The notes beneath the pieces were generated by a model. The model had not been told where the DNA came from. It saw only the letters and a list, made by a program, of their open reading frames with translations, and ran no database searches. Below, piece after piece: positions 25,635 to 34,489 of a stretch of 38,982 nucleotides of DNA. How positions within the stretch are numbered: position 1 is the stretch's first letter; each line of letters opens with the position of its first letter. The DNA comes from Glycomyces salinus. GTDB lineage: Bacteria > Actinomycetota > Actinomycetes > Mycobacteriales > Micromonosporaceae. Position numbers and translations under genes: made by a program. Location of the stretch: positions 1-38,982 of the forward strand of contig NZ_JAELXW010000030.1 in assembly GCF_016428645.1 (NCBI RefSeq), written 5' to 3'.

Positions 25635-26531
25635 CTATTCGCGTTCGCGTCCCCGCAGCAGGTAGAACAGTCCGGCCGCGACACCGGCGGCCGCGGCCGA
25701 GGGCAGGGCGAGCCTGGCCGCGCGCCTGCCGCGCCGGAAGTCGAATATCGGCCAGCCGCAGTGCCTGGCCTGCCGCGCCAGGCGTGTGTCGGGATTCACG
25801 GCGATGGCCTTGCCGACCTTGCGCAGCATCGGCAGGTCGTTGGCCGAATCGGAGTAGGCGGTGCACTGGGTCAGGTCGAGACCGCGCTCGCCGGCCAGCT
25901 CGGCGATGCCGTCGGCCTTGGCCGGGCCGTGCATGAGGTCGCCGACCAGGCGGCCGGTGTAGCAGCCGTCGGAGACCTCGGCGATGGTGCCGAGCGCCCC
26001 GGTCAGTCCGAGCCTGGAGGCGATGACCCCGGCCAGCTCGACGGGACTGGCGGTGACCAGCCACACCTCCTGCTCGTGCTCGAGGTGCCGTTCGGCCAGG
26101 CGGCGGACGGGCGCGAGGATGCGCGGGGAGATGTCGCGGTCGACGACCTCCTCGCAGAGCCGCCGCATCTCCGAGACCGGGAACCCGGCGACCAGTTCGA
26201 GCGCCGAGGACTTGACCGACTGCATGTGGCCGTGGTGCTCGGTGCCCTGGAGCTTGAATCGGGCCTGCTTCCAGGCGAAGCCGGCGATGTCGCGGCCGGA
26301 GAGGACGCCGTGGCGGGCGAGCCCGCGGGCGAGCCAGTAGATCGAGGCGCCGTGCATGAGCGTGTTGTCGACGTCGAAGAACGCCGCGGAGGGCCCGTGC
26401 GCGCGCTCGATGTCCTCGGGGCTGAAGGGCTGGACCATCACGCTGTGGTGCAGCACGTCGGGGCCGTGGGCCAGCGGCTCCGACGGCCCGGGGACGCAGG
26501 AGGCGCCGATGGAAGCCTCGATCTCAGACAC
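25635..26531 (-). CDS. HAD-IB family phosphatase (SerB-like)
   Basis: 298 residues from the GTG at 26531. It holds all four HAD motifs: FFDVDNT (nucleophile Asp), LVTASP (motif II), a Lys in GPAKADGI (motif III) and YSDSANDLPML (motif IV). The alpha-helical cap between motifs I and II places it in subfamily IB with phosphoserine phosphatase. A C-terminal hydrophobic stretch (LPSAAAAGVAAGLFYLL) could anchor it to the membrane. The substrate could be phosphoserine or another small or lipid phosphate. A later ATG at 26438 is an alternative start; the codon use before it is coding-like. Confidence 0.83.
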   Translation of the reverse strand: MSEIEASIGASCVPGPSEPLAHGPDVLHHSVMVQPFSPEDIERAHGPSAAFFDVDNTLMHGASIYWLARGLARHGVLSGRDIAGFAWKQARFKLQGTEHHGHMQSVKSSALELVAGFPVSEMRRLCEEVVDRDISPRILAPVRRLAERHLEHEQEVWLVTASPVELAGVIASRLGLTGALGTIAEVSDGCYTGRLVGDLMHGPAKADGIAELAGERGLDLTQCTAYSDSANDLPMLRKVGKAIAVNPDTRLARQARHCGWPIFDFRRGRRAARLALPSAAAAGVAAGLFYLLRGRERE

Positions 26532-26630
26532 CCTCAAAGCCTACCGGTCGAAAACAGACACCCTGTAACGCTCATGCGCGACCTCGGTGAACTTCGCGTG
26601 TGGCACCAGTAACGGCGGCCCCGCGCCCGC

Positions 26631-27815
26631 TCAGTCGATGAGGTCCGAGACGATTCCGGACAGCTCGTCGAGGGGATCACCGTTCGGTTCTTCCTCATCC
26701 TCGTCACTGTAGGTCTCGCCGTCCGAGTCGCCGCCTTCAGTGTCGTCGGCGCCGGGGGACTCCTCGGCGGCGCCGTCGGTCTCCTGGGTGTCGTCGCCGG
26801 TCTCGCCGTCGGCCGATCCGCTCGGCTCGTCGCCGGTCGAGTCCTGGGCGGACTCGGTCTGCTCGGCCTGGGCTCCGCTCGAGTCCTGGTCGGGACCGGC
26901 CGGGCTGTCGAGGTAGTCGGACCCGCATTCGCCGGGGACCGGGCCGAGCTCGTCGGCGCCGCCTCCGGGGGAGGTGCACGACAGGGCCCCGCGCAGTTCC
27001 ACGGAGCGGACCGCGGCGGCGTCCATCAGTTCGATCAGGTCGTCGCCGGCCGCCTGGGTCTCGTCTTCGAGGCCGCCGACGAACTCGTCGAGGACTCCGC
27101 GCTGCTCGTTGGTGAACAGGTCGACGTAGTCGAGCGGGGCGGGGTCGCCGGATTCGACGGCGAGCTCCCCGAGCAGCGAAACACCCTCGAGCAGCTCGGT
27201 CGCGGCGTCTTCGAGGGCGCGCTCGACGGCCTCGTCGTCGCCGGTGACGGCCGCCGCCTCCTCGATGCGGGTGCGCGCGAACTCCAGGTGCAGCTGGGCC
27301 CGGCCGAGGTCGTTCCCGGCGAGCGCGAGCTGCGCTTTCTCGGTGGAGCGCTTGACGTTGTAGAGCGTCTCGCCCGGGAGCGCGTCGCCCGAAGCGGCCG
27401 AGACGCCGGAGACGGCCACGGTGCCGGTCAGCAGCGCGGCCACGATCGCGAGTCTCCTCCCGCCGCGCGGGCGCCGCGGGAACAGGTCGTCGAGCACGGG
27501 CGCGCGCTCGGTCTCGGGGACGCTGGCGCTGGCGCGGTGCCGGGCGGTGGCGCCGATGCCCTCGTCCTCGGCGACGGCCATCAGGCGCCGCCTGGTGGCG
27601 TTCCGCCAGTGGTCGGACGGCCTGCTGGCCGTCATCGCCTGTTCGCCGAGGTCGTGCAACCGCTCGGTCACTTCGAGGAGTTCGGCGAGTTCGTCTTCTA
27701 TTGCGGTACCCGATGCGCGAGCGCTGAGGCTCTGGTGAGGGTGGACGGGTCCGTCGAAGTCAAGCTGACGTGCGAATGCCTCCGCGCGCCGGCGCTCCAA
27801 AGGATTGAAGGTCAC
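26631..27815 (-). CDS. DUF5667 membrane protein next to the BldN-like sigma factor
   Basis: 394 residues. A cytoplasmic N-terminal domain of about 110 residues (FARQLD, then ELAELLEVTERLHDLGE) is followed by one membrane helix (LAIVAALLTGTVAVSGVSAA), the DUF5667-type segment LPGETLYNVKRSTEKAQLAL with its long helices, and a very acidic, Ser/Asp/Glu-rich disordered tail (about the last 110 residues). Of the GTGs at 27824 and 27815, the second has the better spaced GAGAGGGGG site. An ECF-like promoter stands 40-70 bases upstream. Its N-in topology and place beside the sigma gene resemble anti-sigma factors, such as RsbN beside bldN in Streptomyces; that role is inferred. Confidence 0.75.
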   Translation of the reverse strand: MTFNPLERRRAEAFARQLDFDGPVHPHQSLSARASGTAIEDELAELLEVTERLHDLGEQAMTASRPSDHWRNATRRRLMAVAEDEGIGATARHRASASVPETERAPVLDDLFPRRPRGGRRLAIVAALLTGTVAVSGVSAASGDALPGETLYNVKRSTEKAQLALAGNDLGRAQLHLEFARTRIEEAAAVTGDDEAVERALEDAATELLEGVSLLGELAVESGDPAPLDYVDLFTNEQRGVLDEFVGGLEDETQAAGDDLIELMDAAAVRSVELRGALSCTSPGGGADELGPVPGECGSDYLDSPAGPDQDSSGAQAEQTESAQDSTGDEPSGSADGETGDDTQETDGAAEESPGADDTEGGDSDGETYSDEDEEEPNGDPLDELSGIVSDLID

Positions 27816-27861
27816 CGGGCACACCCCCTCTCACTGCATGGGTCCTGCTCCTGCAACTAGA

Positions 27862-27890
27862 ACAACGCACGAAGAGTCCTTGAGGTTACG
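27862..27890 (-). promoter_or_regulatory. ECF-sigma-like promoter before the DUF5667 gene
   Basis: On the minus strand CGTAAC (27885-27890) and CGTTGT (27862-27867) are 17 bases apart, a typical ECF pair with GTAAC at -35 and CGTT at -10. Transcription would begin about 40 bases before the GTG at 27815. It fits control by the sigma factor encoded just upstream. Confidence 0.5.
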
Positions 27891-28008
27891 GCCACCTCGG
27901 CGAAGCTTGCGAGCCGTGACGCCGCAGAGGTGGCAGGGTGTGGCGCGGGTCTCGATAGAGGCCCGGCTGAACGGGTTCTGTCGGGTTTTTGACAGCCGGT
28001 GGTCCGCG

Positions 28009-28800
28009 TCAGCCGCGGAAGCCATCGGGGAGCAGTCGCGCGAGGGTGCGGACCGCCCGGTACTGGAGTGCCTTGACCGCGCCCTCGTTCTTGCCCATGG
28101 TGCGGGCGGTCTCGGCGACGGTGAAGCCCTGGAGGAACCGCAGGACGATGCATTCCTGCTGGTCGGGGTTGAGCTTCTTGACCGCGGTCAGGAGGGTCGC
28201 GTTGGTCAGCTTCTCCAGCGCCGCGGTCTCCGGCGACGTGCTCGGGTCGGTCTCGGGGGAGTCGGCGCCCAGGACGTCGGGCTTGGCGATCTCGAGCCGG
28301 TAGCGGCCGGACTTGAAGTGGTCGACCACCAGGTTCCGGGCGATCGTCACCAGCCAGGCCCCGAAGGCCCGGCCCTGCCAGCTGAAGCTCGAGATGCGCC
28401 GCAGCGCCCGCAGGAAGGTCTCCGAGGCCAGGTCCTCGGCCAGCTGGGCGTTGTTGACGCGGAAGTAGATGTAGCGGTAGACCGTCTCGGAGTAGCGGTC
28501 GTAGATCTCCCCGAACGCGTCGGCCTCCCCGGCCTGGGCGCGGGCCACCAGCGCCGCCACCTCTTCGCCGTCGACCTGGTCCTCGGACTCGCGGCGGTGC
28601 TTGCCGCCGGTCGGCGCGCCGACCGCCGCGGGCGCGGCCGAGGCGACGGGAGTGCGGACGGACCGCTGCTCGGCGGTTCCGGTGTCGAGGCTCAGGACCG
28701 CCAGCAGGGCGCGGCGGAGCCGCTCCAGGCCGGCGGCGACCTCCGGCATCGGGAAGGGGACGGTCGGTGCGGTGAGTGTGGTCGGTGCAGTACCGGACAC
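28009..28800 (-). CDS. bldN: BldN/AdsA-type ECF sigma factor
   Basis: 263 residues. It has an N-terminal extension of about 80 residues, sigma region 2 (EADAFGEIYDRYSETVYRYIYFRVNN, then AEDLASETFLRALRRI), a linker, and region 4 (LNPDQQECIVLRFLQGFTVAETARTMG, ending NEGAVKALQYRAVRTLARLL). The long N-terminus recalls the pro-sequence of Streptomyces BldN. BldN directs aerial-mycelium genes there; the exact role here is unknown. The GTG at 28800 has a strong GAGGAGG site. It is close to glutaredoxin-rex-hem, as bldN is in Streptomyces. Confidence 0.85.
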   Translation of the reverse strand: MSGTAPTTLTAPTVPFPMPEVAAGLERLRRALLAVLSLDTGTAEQRSVRTPVASAAPAAVGAPTGGKHRRESEDQVDGEEVAALVARAQAGEADAFGEIYDRYSETVYRYIYFRVNNAQLAEDLASETFLRALRRISSFSWQGRAFGAWLVTIARNLVVDHFKSGRYRLEIAKPDVLGADSPETDPSTSPETAALEKLTNATLLTAVKKLNPDQQECIVLRFLQGFTVAETARTMGKNEGAVKALQYRAVRTLARLLPDGFRG

Positions 28801-29140
28801 TAGTGGCCTCCTCGGGTGAGGGGTCGGGCCGAGTCATGTGATCGGGTCCCGCAGGGACTGATGACCCGCCTGAGTCTAGGAACCGAGACGGCCTTGAATC
28901 GGGATTTGCAGTCGGCGTGTCGCAGTGAGTGACGGTCGCGCTCGGGTTGATGTCGATGCCCGGCGCAGGGCACGACGTACCCTTTTGTGCGGGGGCGGAA
29001 TCCCACCATTACCTCCCCAGATGTTCGACGGCCCGCGTTCGCGGGCCGGGTTCGACATCAATCGTGATCGAGAAATGACAGAGGGTGTCGCACAAACTGT
29101 GCGATCTTCGGTGCGGATCTTCGCGACCGGAAGGAGCAGG
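28801..29140. promoter_or_regulatory. Divergent control region between sigma factor and glutaredoxin-like gene
   Basis: 340 bases without a gene. Minus strand: TAGACT about 70 bases before the sigma gene is a -10 candidate. Plus strand: a 9-base GC stem CGGCCCGCG-TT-CGCGGGCCG (29029-29048) and a dyad TCGCACA-AAC-TGTGCGA (29088-29104) precede the GTG at 29141. The rest shows nothing clear. Confidence 0.45.
29088..29104. promoter_or_regulatory. Dyad TCGCACA-N3-TGTGCGA, possible operator
   Basis: A perfect 7-base inverted repeat with a 3-base centre, 37-53 bases upstream of the glutaredoxin-like start. It does not match the Rex site (TGTGAA-N-TTCACA), as its arms face the opposite way. No U-run follows. 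The regulator is unknown. Confidence 0.35.
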
Positions 29141-29617
29141 GTGAACAGGCTGACGCTGTTGACCACTAAGGAGTGCCATCTGTGCGGGAGGGCGCGGGCC
29201 GACCTCGACGCGGTGACCGCCGCGACCGGGGTCGCCTGGAGCGAGATCGACGTCGCCGCCGACCCCGAACTGGCCCGCGAGTACGGCGACCGGCTGCCGG
29301 TGGTGCTGCTCGACGGCGCCGAGCACGGCTACTGGGAGGTCGACGTCGACCGGCTGAAACGCGACCTTGCCAATTTACGGCTCCGCAGGCGTCGCCGAGG
29401 GTGCCAATTCACGGCTCCGCGGGCGTCGCCGAGGGTGCCAATTCACGGCTCCGCGGGCGTCGCCGAGGGTGCCAATTCTCGGCCCCCCAGGCGCCGCGTG
29501 ACGCGCCGAAGGATCCGTATTTCCCACGCATCACGGCCTTATCGGGGCAAACTGGTACCGACGGCGACTCGCCGGGCGGTATCGAGGCTTCGATGCAGCC
29601 GAGCAAGAGCTCGGTGA
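29141..29617 (+). CDS. Glutaredoxin-like protein with repeat-derived C-terminus
   Basis: 158 residues. The first 76 are a complete thioredoxin-fold mini-glutaredoxin (DUF836-like): LTLLTTKECHLCGRA with the CxxC redox pair (12-15), the cis-Pro segment DRLPVVLLDG, and a closing WEVDVDRLKRDL. Residue 77 begins exactly where a 34-bp repeat array starts (29369); the remaining 82 residues are translation of four repeat copies, each in a shifted frame, and then intergenic DNA, rich in Arg and Pro. Family members usually end near residue 80-90, so the array probably removed the native stop. The GTG at 29141 follows AAGGAG. It is likely a thiol-disulfide reductase; the tail may be harmful or trimmed. 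Confidence 0.75.
   Translation: MNRLTLLTTKECHLCGRARADLDAVTAATGVAWSEIDVAADPELAREYGDRLPVVLLDGAEHGYWEVDVDRLKRDLANLRLRRRRRGCQFTAPRASPRVPIHGSAGVAEGANSRPPRRRVTRRRIRISHASRPYRGKLVPTATRRAVSRLRCSRARAR
29369..29504. repeat. 34-bp direct repeat array 2 (four copies)
   Basis: Copies begin at 29369, 29403, 29437 and 29471, opening GCCAATT(T/C)(A/T)CGGC and ending GTCGCCGAGGGT in the first three; the last is decayed. It is the same family as 17999-18100 (ATGGCT becomes ACGGCT, CCAAGGGG becomes CCGAGGGT). The order is head to tail without spacers. It begins at the first base after codon 76 of the glutaredoxin-like gene. Confidence 0.9.
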
Positions 29618-29823
29618 TACGGGGGTGCATCGGACCCGCGCCCGCGAGTCGCCTCGAACGTGCTCAGGCCGGAGATATGCGCCTCCGTGGAATTCCGCGG
29701 GCGGTGGATACTCCCTCTCAGTGAAGCTCGCGAGCCGCAGATGTGCACAACCTATGCGAGCCGCTCCCCGGCCGGGGTCCTAAGCTGAGGGACTCAAAGA
29801 GCCACGGCAGACCTGGAGCTGTA

Positions 29824-30537
29824 TTGACGACGACCGGCGACGGCACCGAGCGGCAGACGCCCGCGCACGCCCAGATCCCCACCGCCGCCGACCTTCCGGC
29901 GGCCACCGTCAGGCGCCTGCCCGAATACCTGCGCGCCCTCCACTCCCTCACAGACTCGGGCGTCGACACCGCCTCCTCGGAGACCCTCGCCGCCGCCACC
30001 GGCGTGAACTCGGCGATGCTCCGCAAGGACCTCTCCCAGCTCGGCGCCTCGGGCATGCGCGGAGTCGGCTACAACGTCGCCACCCTCGCCGCCTACATCG
30101 CCGGAGTGCTCGGACTCACCAAATTCTCGCGAGTGGCCATCATCGGCATGGGCCACCTGGGGCAGGCCCTGGCCAGGTACCCCGGATTCTCCGATCGGGG
30201 CTTCGCCATCGTTGGCCTATTCGACGCCGACCAAGGCATCATTGGCAAGGACCTCGACGGCCTGACGGTGCGCGACGTGGCGCTCCTGCCGGGGGCCGTG
30301 CGTGACGAAGGCATCAACATAGGGGTGATCGCCACACCCGAGGCGGCCGCCCAGAACGTCGCAGACGTACTCGTAGATGCTGGGGTCACAAGCATTCTCA
30401 ACTTCGCGCCCTGTGTACTCGCCGTACCGGAGGGCGTAGCGGTCCGCAAGGTCGACCTGGCGGTGGAACTCCAGATCCTGTCGTTCCACGAGCACCACAA
30501 GACGCATCGACAGACGCAGACGGGAACGGTGAAGTGA
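29824..30537 (+). CDS. rex: Redox-sensing transcriptional repressor Rex
   Basis: 237 residues. The N-terminal winged helix reads TVRRLPEYLRALHSL and AAATGVNSAMLRKDLSQLG; then GMRGVGYNV and the Rossmann NADH site VAIIGMGHLGQALARY; then GIIATPEAAAQ-like GVIATPEAAAQNVADVLVDA and NFAPCVLAVPEGV. Rex dimers bind operators when NAD+/NADH is high and release when NADH rises, controlling respiratory and haem genes. The TTG at 29824 is chosen for the GGAG six bases upstream. It overlaps hemA by GTGA (30534-30537) and so is the first gene of the rex-hemACDB operon. Confidence 0.95.
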   Translation: MTTTGDGTERQTPAHAQIPTAADLPAATVRRLPEYLRALHSLTDSGVDTASSETLAAATGVNSAMLRKDLSQLGASGMRGVGYNVATLAAYIAGVLGLTKFSRVAIIGMGHLGQALARYPGFSDRGFAIVGLFDADQGIIGKDLDGLTVRDVALLPGAVRDEGINIGVIATPEAAAQNVADVLVDAGVTSILNFAPCVLAVPEGVAVRKVDLAVELQILSFHEHHKTHRQTQTGTVK

Positions 30538-31934
30538 ACCTCCTGGTAGTAGGCATCTCGCACCGCAGCGCGGCGGTGGAGACCCTCGAACGCCTCACCC
30601 TGGACTCCGAGGCGGCCACGCGCCTGGCGGGCCGCCTCCTGACCGGCGGCGAGGTCCGCGAGGCCGTCATCCTCTCCACCTGCAACCGCGTCGAGGTCTA
30701 CGCCGCCGCCCCGACCTTCCACGGCGCCCTGGCCGCCATCGTCGACGAGCTGCACGACCTGTGGGGCTACCAGGACGGCGAGGCCTCGATCGACTTCGCC
30801 TCCTGCGGCTACGTCCGCCACGGCGCCGACGCGGTCGCCCAAGCCTTCCGCGTCGCAGCCGGACTCGACTCCATGGTCGCCGGCGAGCCCCAGATCCTCG
30901 GGCAGCTCCGCGACGCCTACGACGCCGCCCGCGAGGCCGACCACGTCGGCCGCCACCTGCACGAGCTGTTCCAGCAGGCACTGCGCGTGGGCAAGCGCGT
31001 CCACGCCGAGACCGACCTCGACGGCCACGCCCCCTCGGTCGTCACCGCCGCCCTCGACCTGGCCGAGAAGGCCCTCGGCGTCCCGCTCGGGACCGCCGAC
31101 GCCGCCGTCCTCGGAGCAGGGGCCATGGGCGGCCTGGCCACCGCGACCCTCGCGCGCGCCGGAGTGGGGAGCCTGGCCGTGGCCAACCGCGACGCGGCCA
31201 AGGCCGAGCGCCTGGCCGCCGAGCACGGCGCGACCGAGGCCGACTACGGGGACCTGACCGGCCTGGTCGCCGGGGCCGACCTGCTGGTGTGCGCGACCGC
31301 CTCGCCGGAGCCGGTCGTCGACGCCGCCGCCCTCGCCTCCCGCCGTGAACGCCTGGTGATCTGCGACCTGGCCCTGCCGCGCGACGTCGCCGAGTCCGTG
31401 GCCGCCCTCGACGGGGTCACCGTCATCGACATCGCCGAGATCCAGCGCTCGGCCGCCTCTGGAGCCGCCTCGGAGACCCTCGCCCAGGTCGAGCGGCTCA
31501 TCGCCGAGGAGATCGAGGCCTACACCGAGGCAATGCGGGCCGACAGTGTCACCCCGACCGTGGCGGCCCTGCGGAGCACGGCGACCGACATCGTCGAGGC
31601 CGAGCTGGCCCGCGTCGCCCGCCGCGGCGACTTCACCGACGACCAGCGGGCCGAGGTCGCCCGCACCGTCCACCGCGTGGTCCAGCGCCTGCTCCACGAA
31701 CCGACCGTCCGCGTCAGGGAACTGGCCGGGCAGCCGGGCGCGCCCGACTACGCGAAAGCCCTCCGCGACCTGTTCGCGCTCGACCCCGACGGGCTCCAGC
31801 GGCCCGGAGAGCCCGCCCTCGCCGAAGCCTTGAAAATCAAGCCCACACCCGTCGCCCCACCCGCCGGCGCCGCAAGCGACGCCTCACCCCAAACCGGAGC
31901 GGCTGCGCCGCACGAACCGCGTGAAGGGAAGTGA
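30534..31934 (+). CDS. hemA: Glutamyl-tRNA reductase
   Basis: 466 residues. It reduces Glu-tRNA to glutamate-1-semialdehyde with NADPH, the first committed step of C5-route tetrapyrrole synthesis. Seen: VVGISHRSAAVETLERL at the start, catalytic Cys50 in STCNRVEVY, GEPQILGQLRDAYDAA, and the NADPH site VLGAGAMGGLA. The C-terminal dimerisation helices end in a Pro/Ala-rich tail of about 40 residues longer than strictly needed, as often in actinomycetes. The GTG start overlaps the rex stop by four bases and its own stop overlaps hemC by four, which implies coupled translation. Confidence 0.96.
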   Translation: MNLLVVGISHRSAAVETLERLTLDSEAATRLAGRLLTGGEVREAVILSTCNRVEVYAAAPTFHGALAAIVDELHDLWGYQDGEASIDFASCGYVRHGADAVAQAFRVAAGLDSMVAGEPQILGQLRDAYDAAREADHVGRHLHELFQQALRVGKRVHAETDLDGHAPSVVTAALDLAEKALGVPLGTADAAVLGAGAMGGLATATLARAGVGSLAVANRDAAKAERLAAEHGATEADYGDLTGLVAGADLLVCATASPEPVVDAAALASRRERLVICDLALPRDVAESVAALDGVTVIDIAEIQRSAASGAASETLAQVERLIAEEIEAYTEAMRADSVTPTVAALRSTATDIVEAELARVARRGDFTDDQRAEVARTVHRVVQRLLHEPTVRVRELAGQPGAPDYAKALRDLFALDPDGLQRPGEPALAEALKIKPTPVAPPAGAASDASPQTGAAAPHEPREGK

Positions 31935-32863
31935 CCCCAGTGATCCGAGTCGGCACCAGGGGATCGAAACTCGCCAAGGCCCAGTGCGCCCAGGTCGCCG
32001 AGGAACTCGCCCGGGTCTCGGGCGAGGAGGTCGAACTGGTCGAGATCAAGACCACCGGGGACCGCTCGAGCGCCCCGGTCGCCCAGTTGGGGGTGGGCGT
32101 GTTCGTCAACCAGCTCCGCGAGGCCCTGGACCGGGAGGAGATCGACATCGCGGTCCACTCCTACAAGGACCTGCCGACCGCCCAGCCCGAGCACTTCGTC
32201 GTGGCCGTGCCGCCGCGCGCCGACCCGCGCGACGTCCTGATCTCCTCGGGCGAGCGCACCCTGTCCGACCTGCCCTCGGGCGCCCGCATCGGCACCGGTT
32301 CGCCGCGGCGCATGAGCCAGCTGCTGGCCCTGGGCCGCGACTTCGAGCCCGTGCCGATCCGCGGCAACATCGACACCCGCATGGCCCGCGTCGGCGAGGA
32401 CCTCGACGCGGTGGTTCTGGCCGCCGCCGGGATCAAGCGAGTGGGCCGAGAGAGTGAAGTCAGCGAATTCCTCGACCCGCTGGTGATGCTTCCCGCTCCC
32501 GCACAAGGGGCACTAGCGGTCGAATGCCGCAAAGCAGACAAGACATCTGCGCGTATTTCGAGTATGCTCAACGACCGGTACTCACAAGCCGCGGTCGAGG
32601 CCGAACGCGGACTCCTGCAGCGCCTCGAAGCCGGATGCAGTGCTCCGGTCGCCGCGCTCGCCGACGTCTCCGAGGGCGCCGAGCCCGGTCTGATCGACCT
32701 GTATCTGCGGGGAGCGGCGTACGCCGTCGACGGCAGCGCCTTCGAGCGGCTCTCGACCACCGCCGAACTGGGGGAAGGCGGCGACGCCGCGGCGGTGGGC
32801 CGGGCTCTGGCGGAGGATTTGCTGGACGCCGGGGCAGAGCGACTATTGAAATCGAACACTTAA
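31931..32863 (+). CDS. hemC: Porphobilinogen deaminase (hydroxymethylbilane synthase)
   Basis: 310 residues. It polymerises four porphobilinogens to hydroxymethylbilane. Signatures: VIRVGTRGSKLAKAQ, AVHSYKDLP (catalytic Asp80), GTGSPRRMSQLL, PIRGNIDTR, PAPAQGALAVECR and the dipyrromethane-cofactor Cys236 in LEAGCSAPVAA. The GTG at 31931 overlaps the hemA stop (GTGA); a GTG nine bases later is an alternative. Cytosolic enzyme in the rex-hem operon. Confidence 0.96.
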   Translation: MTPVIRVGTRGSKLAKAQCAQVAEELARVSGEEVELVEIKTTGDRSSAPVAQLGVGVFVNQLREALDREEIDIAVHSYKDLPTAQPEHFVVAVPPRADPRDVLISSGERTLSDLPSGARIGTGSPRRMSQLLALGRDFEPVPIRGNIDTRMARVGEDLDAVVLAAAGIKRVGRESEVSEFLDPLVMLPAPAQGALAVECRKADKTSARISSMLNDRYSQAAVEAERGLLQRLEAGCSAPVAALADVSEGAEPGLIDLYLRGAAYAVDGSAFERLSTTAELGEGGDAAAVGRALAEDLLDAGAERLLKSNT

Positions 32864-32889
32864 CTCAGACGACAGTTGATGGAGAGAAC

Positions 32890-34470
32890 ATGACCAGTGC
32901 CCGTAAGCTGGTGGGCCGCGTGCGATTCGTGGGGACCGGCCCAGGCGATCCGGGACTGCTGACCAAGCGCGCCCTCGACGCCATCAGCGAGGCCGACCGG
33001 ATCTACTACGACCGGTCGATGCCCCAGTCGCTGATCGAGGCCGCGGGTGAGATCGCCGGCGACGACGGCAGGCTCAAGCTCATCGAGTCCTCGCCGGGCG
33101 ACCAGGGCAAGCTCATGGCCGCCGCAGCCCGGGACGGCGAGAACATCGCGCGCCTCCTGATCGGCGATGCCTATCCGAACCGCCTGGCCAAGGCCGAGAT
33201 CAAGGCGGCCTCGGCCGAAGGCGCCCGCTTCGAGGTGATCCCCGGCATGAGCCACGCCCAGGCCGTCGGGGTCTACGCCGGGATGCCCCCCGGCGAGACG
33301 CGCACCGTCATCGATATCGACGACATCGCCTCGCTCGAGCCCCAGGCTCTGGCCGACGCGGTCAAGCGCGGGTCCCTGACGGTCACCGCCGACGTCTCCG
33401 ACCTGTCGAGCCTGCGCGACATCCTCCTGGCCGGCGGGGTCTCCGGCGAGACGGCCGTGGCCGTCACCGGCGACGCGACCGGCGAGACCCAGTACACCAC
33501 CACCTCCTCGGTGGACACGTTCGTGGAGGCCGCGCTCGGCTACGCCGGGCAGGTCGTCCTCACCATCGGTCCCGGCGTCGACGACCGCGCCGAGCTGGCC
33601 TGGTGGGAGCAGCGCCCGCTGTACGGCTGGAAGGTCCTCATCCCGCGCACCAAGGAGCAGGCCGGAGTCATGTCCGAGCGCCTGCGCGCCTACGGGGCGA
33701 TCCCGTGCGAGGTGCCGACCATCGCCGTCGAGCCGCCGCGCACGCCCGCCCAGATGGAGCGGGCCATCAAGGGCCTGGTCGACGGCCGCTACGCCTGGAT
33801 CGTGTTCACCAGCCAGAACTCGGTGAAGGCCATCTGGGAGAAGTTCAAGGAGCACGGCCTGGACGCCCGCGCCTTCGGCGGCATCAAGATCGCCTGCATC
33901 GGCGAGGCCACGGCCGAGAAGGTCCGCGCCTTCGGCATCGAGCCCGAGCTGCTGCCGGCCGGGCAGCAGTCCTCCGAGGGCCTGCTCGAGGTCTTCCCGC
34001 CGCACGACCCGGTGCTCGACATGGTCGGCCGGGTGCTGCTGCCGCGCGCCGACATCGCCACCGAGACCCTCGTCCAGGGCCTGACCGAGCGCGGCTGGGA
34101 AGTCGACGACGTCACCGCCTACCGGACCGTCCGCGCCTCACCGCCGGCGGCCGAGATCCGCGACGCCATCAAGTCCGGCGGTTTCGACGCGGTGCTGTTC
34201 ACCTCGTCGTCCACGGTGCGCAACCTCGTCGGCATCGCCGGCAAGCCGCACCAGCGGACCGTCGTGGCCACCATCGGACCGGCCACCGCCGACACCGCCA
34301 CCGAGTTCGGGCTGCGCGTCGACGCCAAGCCCGAGAACGCCTCGGTGCCCGACCTGATCGAATCGCTCGCCGAGTACGCCGTGGAGCTGAAGCAGCGCCT
34401 GGCCGAGGGTCCGATCAAGACCCGTCGCGGCCAGAAGGTGCAGGGCCCGACCGCGTTGAGGTTCCGCTAG
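32890..34470 (+). CDS. hemD: Uroporphyrin-III methyltransferase-like / uroporphyrinogen-III synthase fusion
   Basis: 526 residues. Residues of about 10-250 are a SAM-dependent uroporphyrinogen methyltransferase-like domain ([11 protein letters not shown] at 15-25; [16 protein letters not shown]). Its usual GDPxxFGRGxEE loop is replaced by [12 protein letters not shown], so activity is doubtful. Residues of about 260-510 are Hem[73 protein letters not shown] and [15 protein letters not shown]. HemD inverts ring D and closes hydroxymethylbilane. The ATG at 32890 has a GGAG site seven bases upstream. The fusion is usual in actinomycetes. Confidence 0.93.
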   Translation: MTSARKLVGRVRFVGTGPGDPGLLTKRALDAISEADRIYYDRSMPQSLIEAAGEIAGDDGRLKLIESSPGDQGKLMAAAARDGENIARLLIGDAYPNRLAKAEIKAASAEGARFEVIPGMSHAQAVGVYAGMPPGETRTVIDIDDIASLEPQALADAVKRGSLTVTADVSDLSSLRDILLAGGVSGETAVAVTGDATGETQYTTTSSVDTFVEAALGYAGQVVLTIGPGVDDRAELAWWEQRPLYGWKVLIPRTKEQAGVMSERLRAYGAIPCEVPTIAVEPPRTPAQMERAIKGLVDGRYAWIVFTSQNSVKAIWEKFKEHGLDARAFGGIKIACIGEATAEKVRAFGIEPELLPAGQQSSEGLLEVFPPHDPVLDMVGRVLLPRADIATETLVQGLTERGWEVDDVTAYRTVRASPPAAEIRDAIKSGGFDAVLFTSSSTVRNLVGIAGKPHQRTVVATIGPATADTATEFGLRVDAKPENASVPDLIESLAEYAVELKQRLAEGPIKTRRGQKVQGPTALRFR

Positions 34471-34489
34471 ACGAATGGAGATGGCCGCA

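Noticed and set aside
29736..29743. Rex operator upstream of rex (TGTGCACA)
   Set aside because: Only an 8-base palindrome; it lacks the spacing and arms of the known Rex site.
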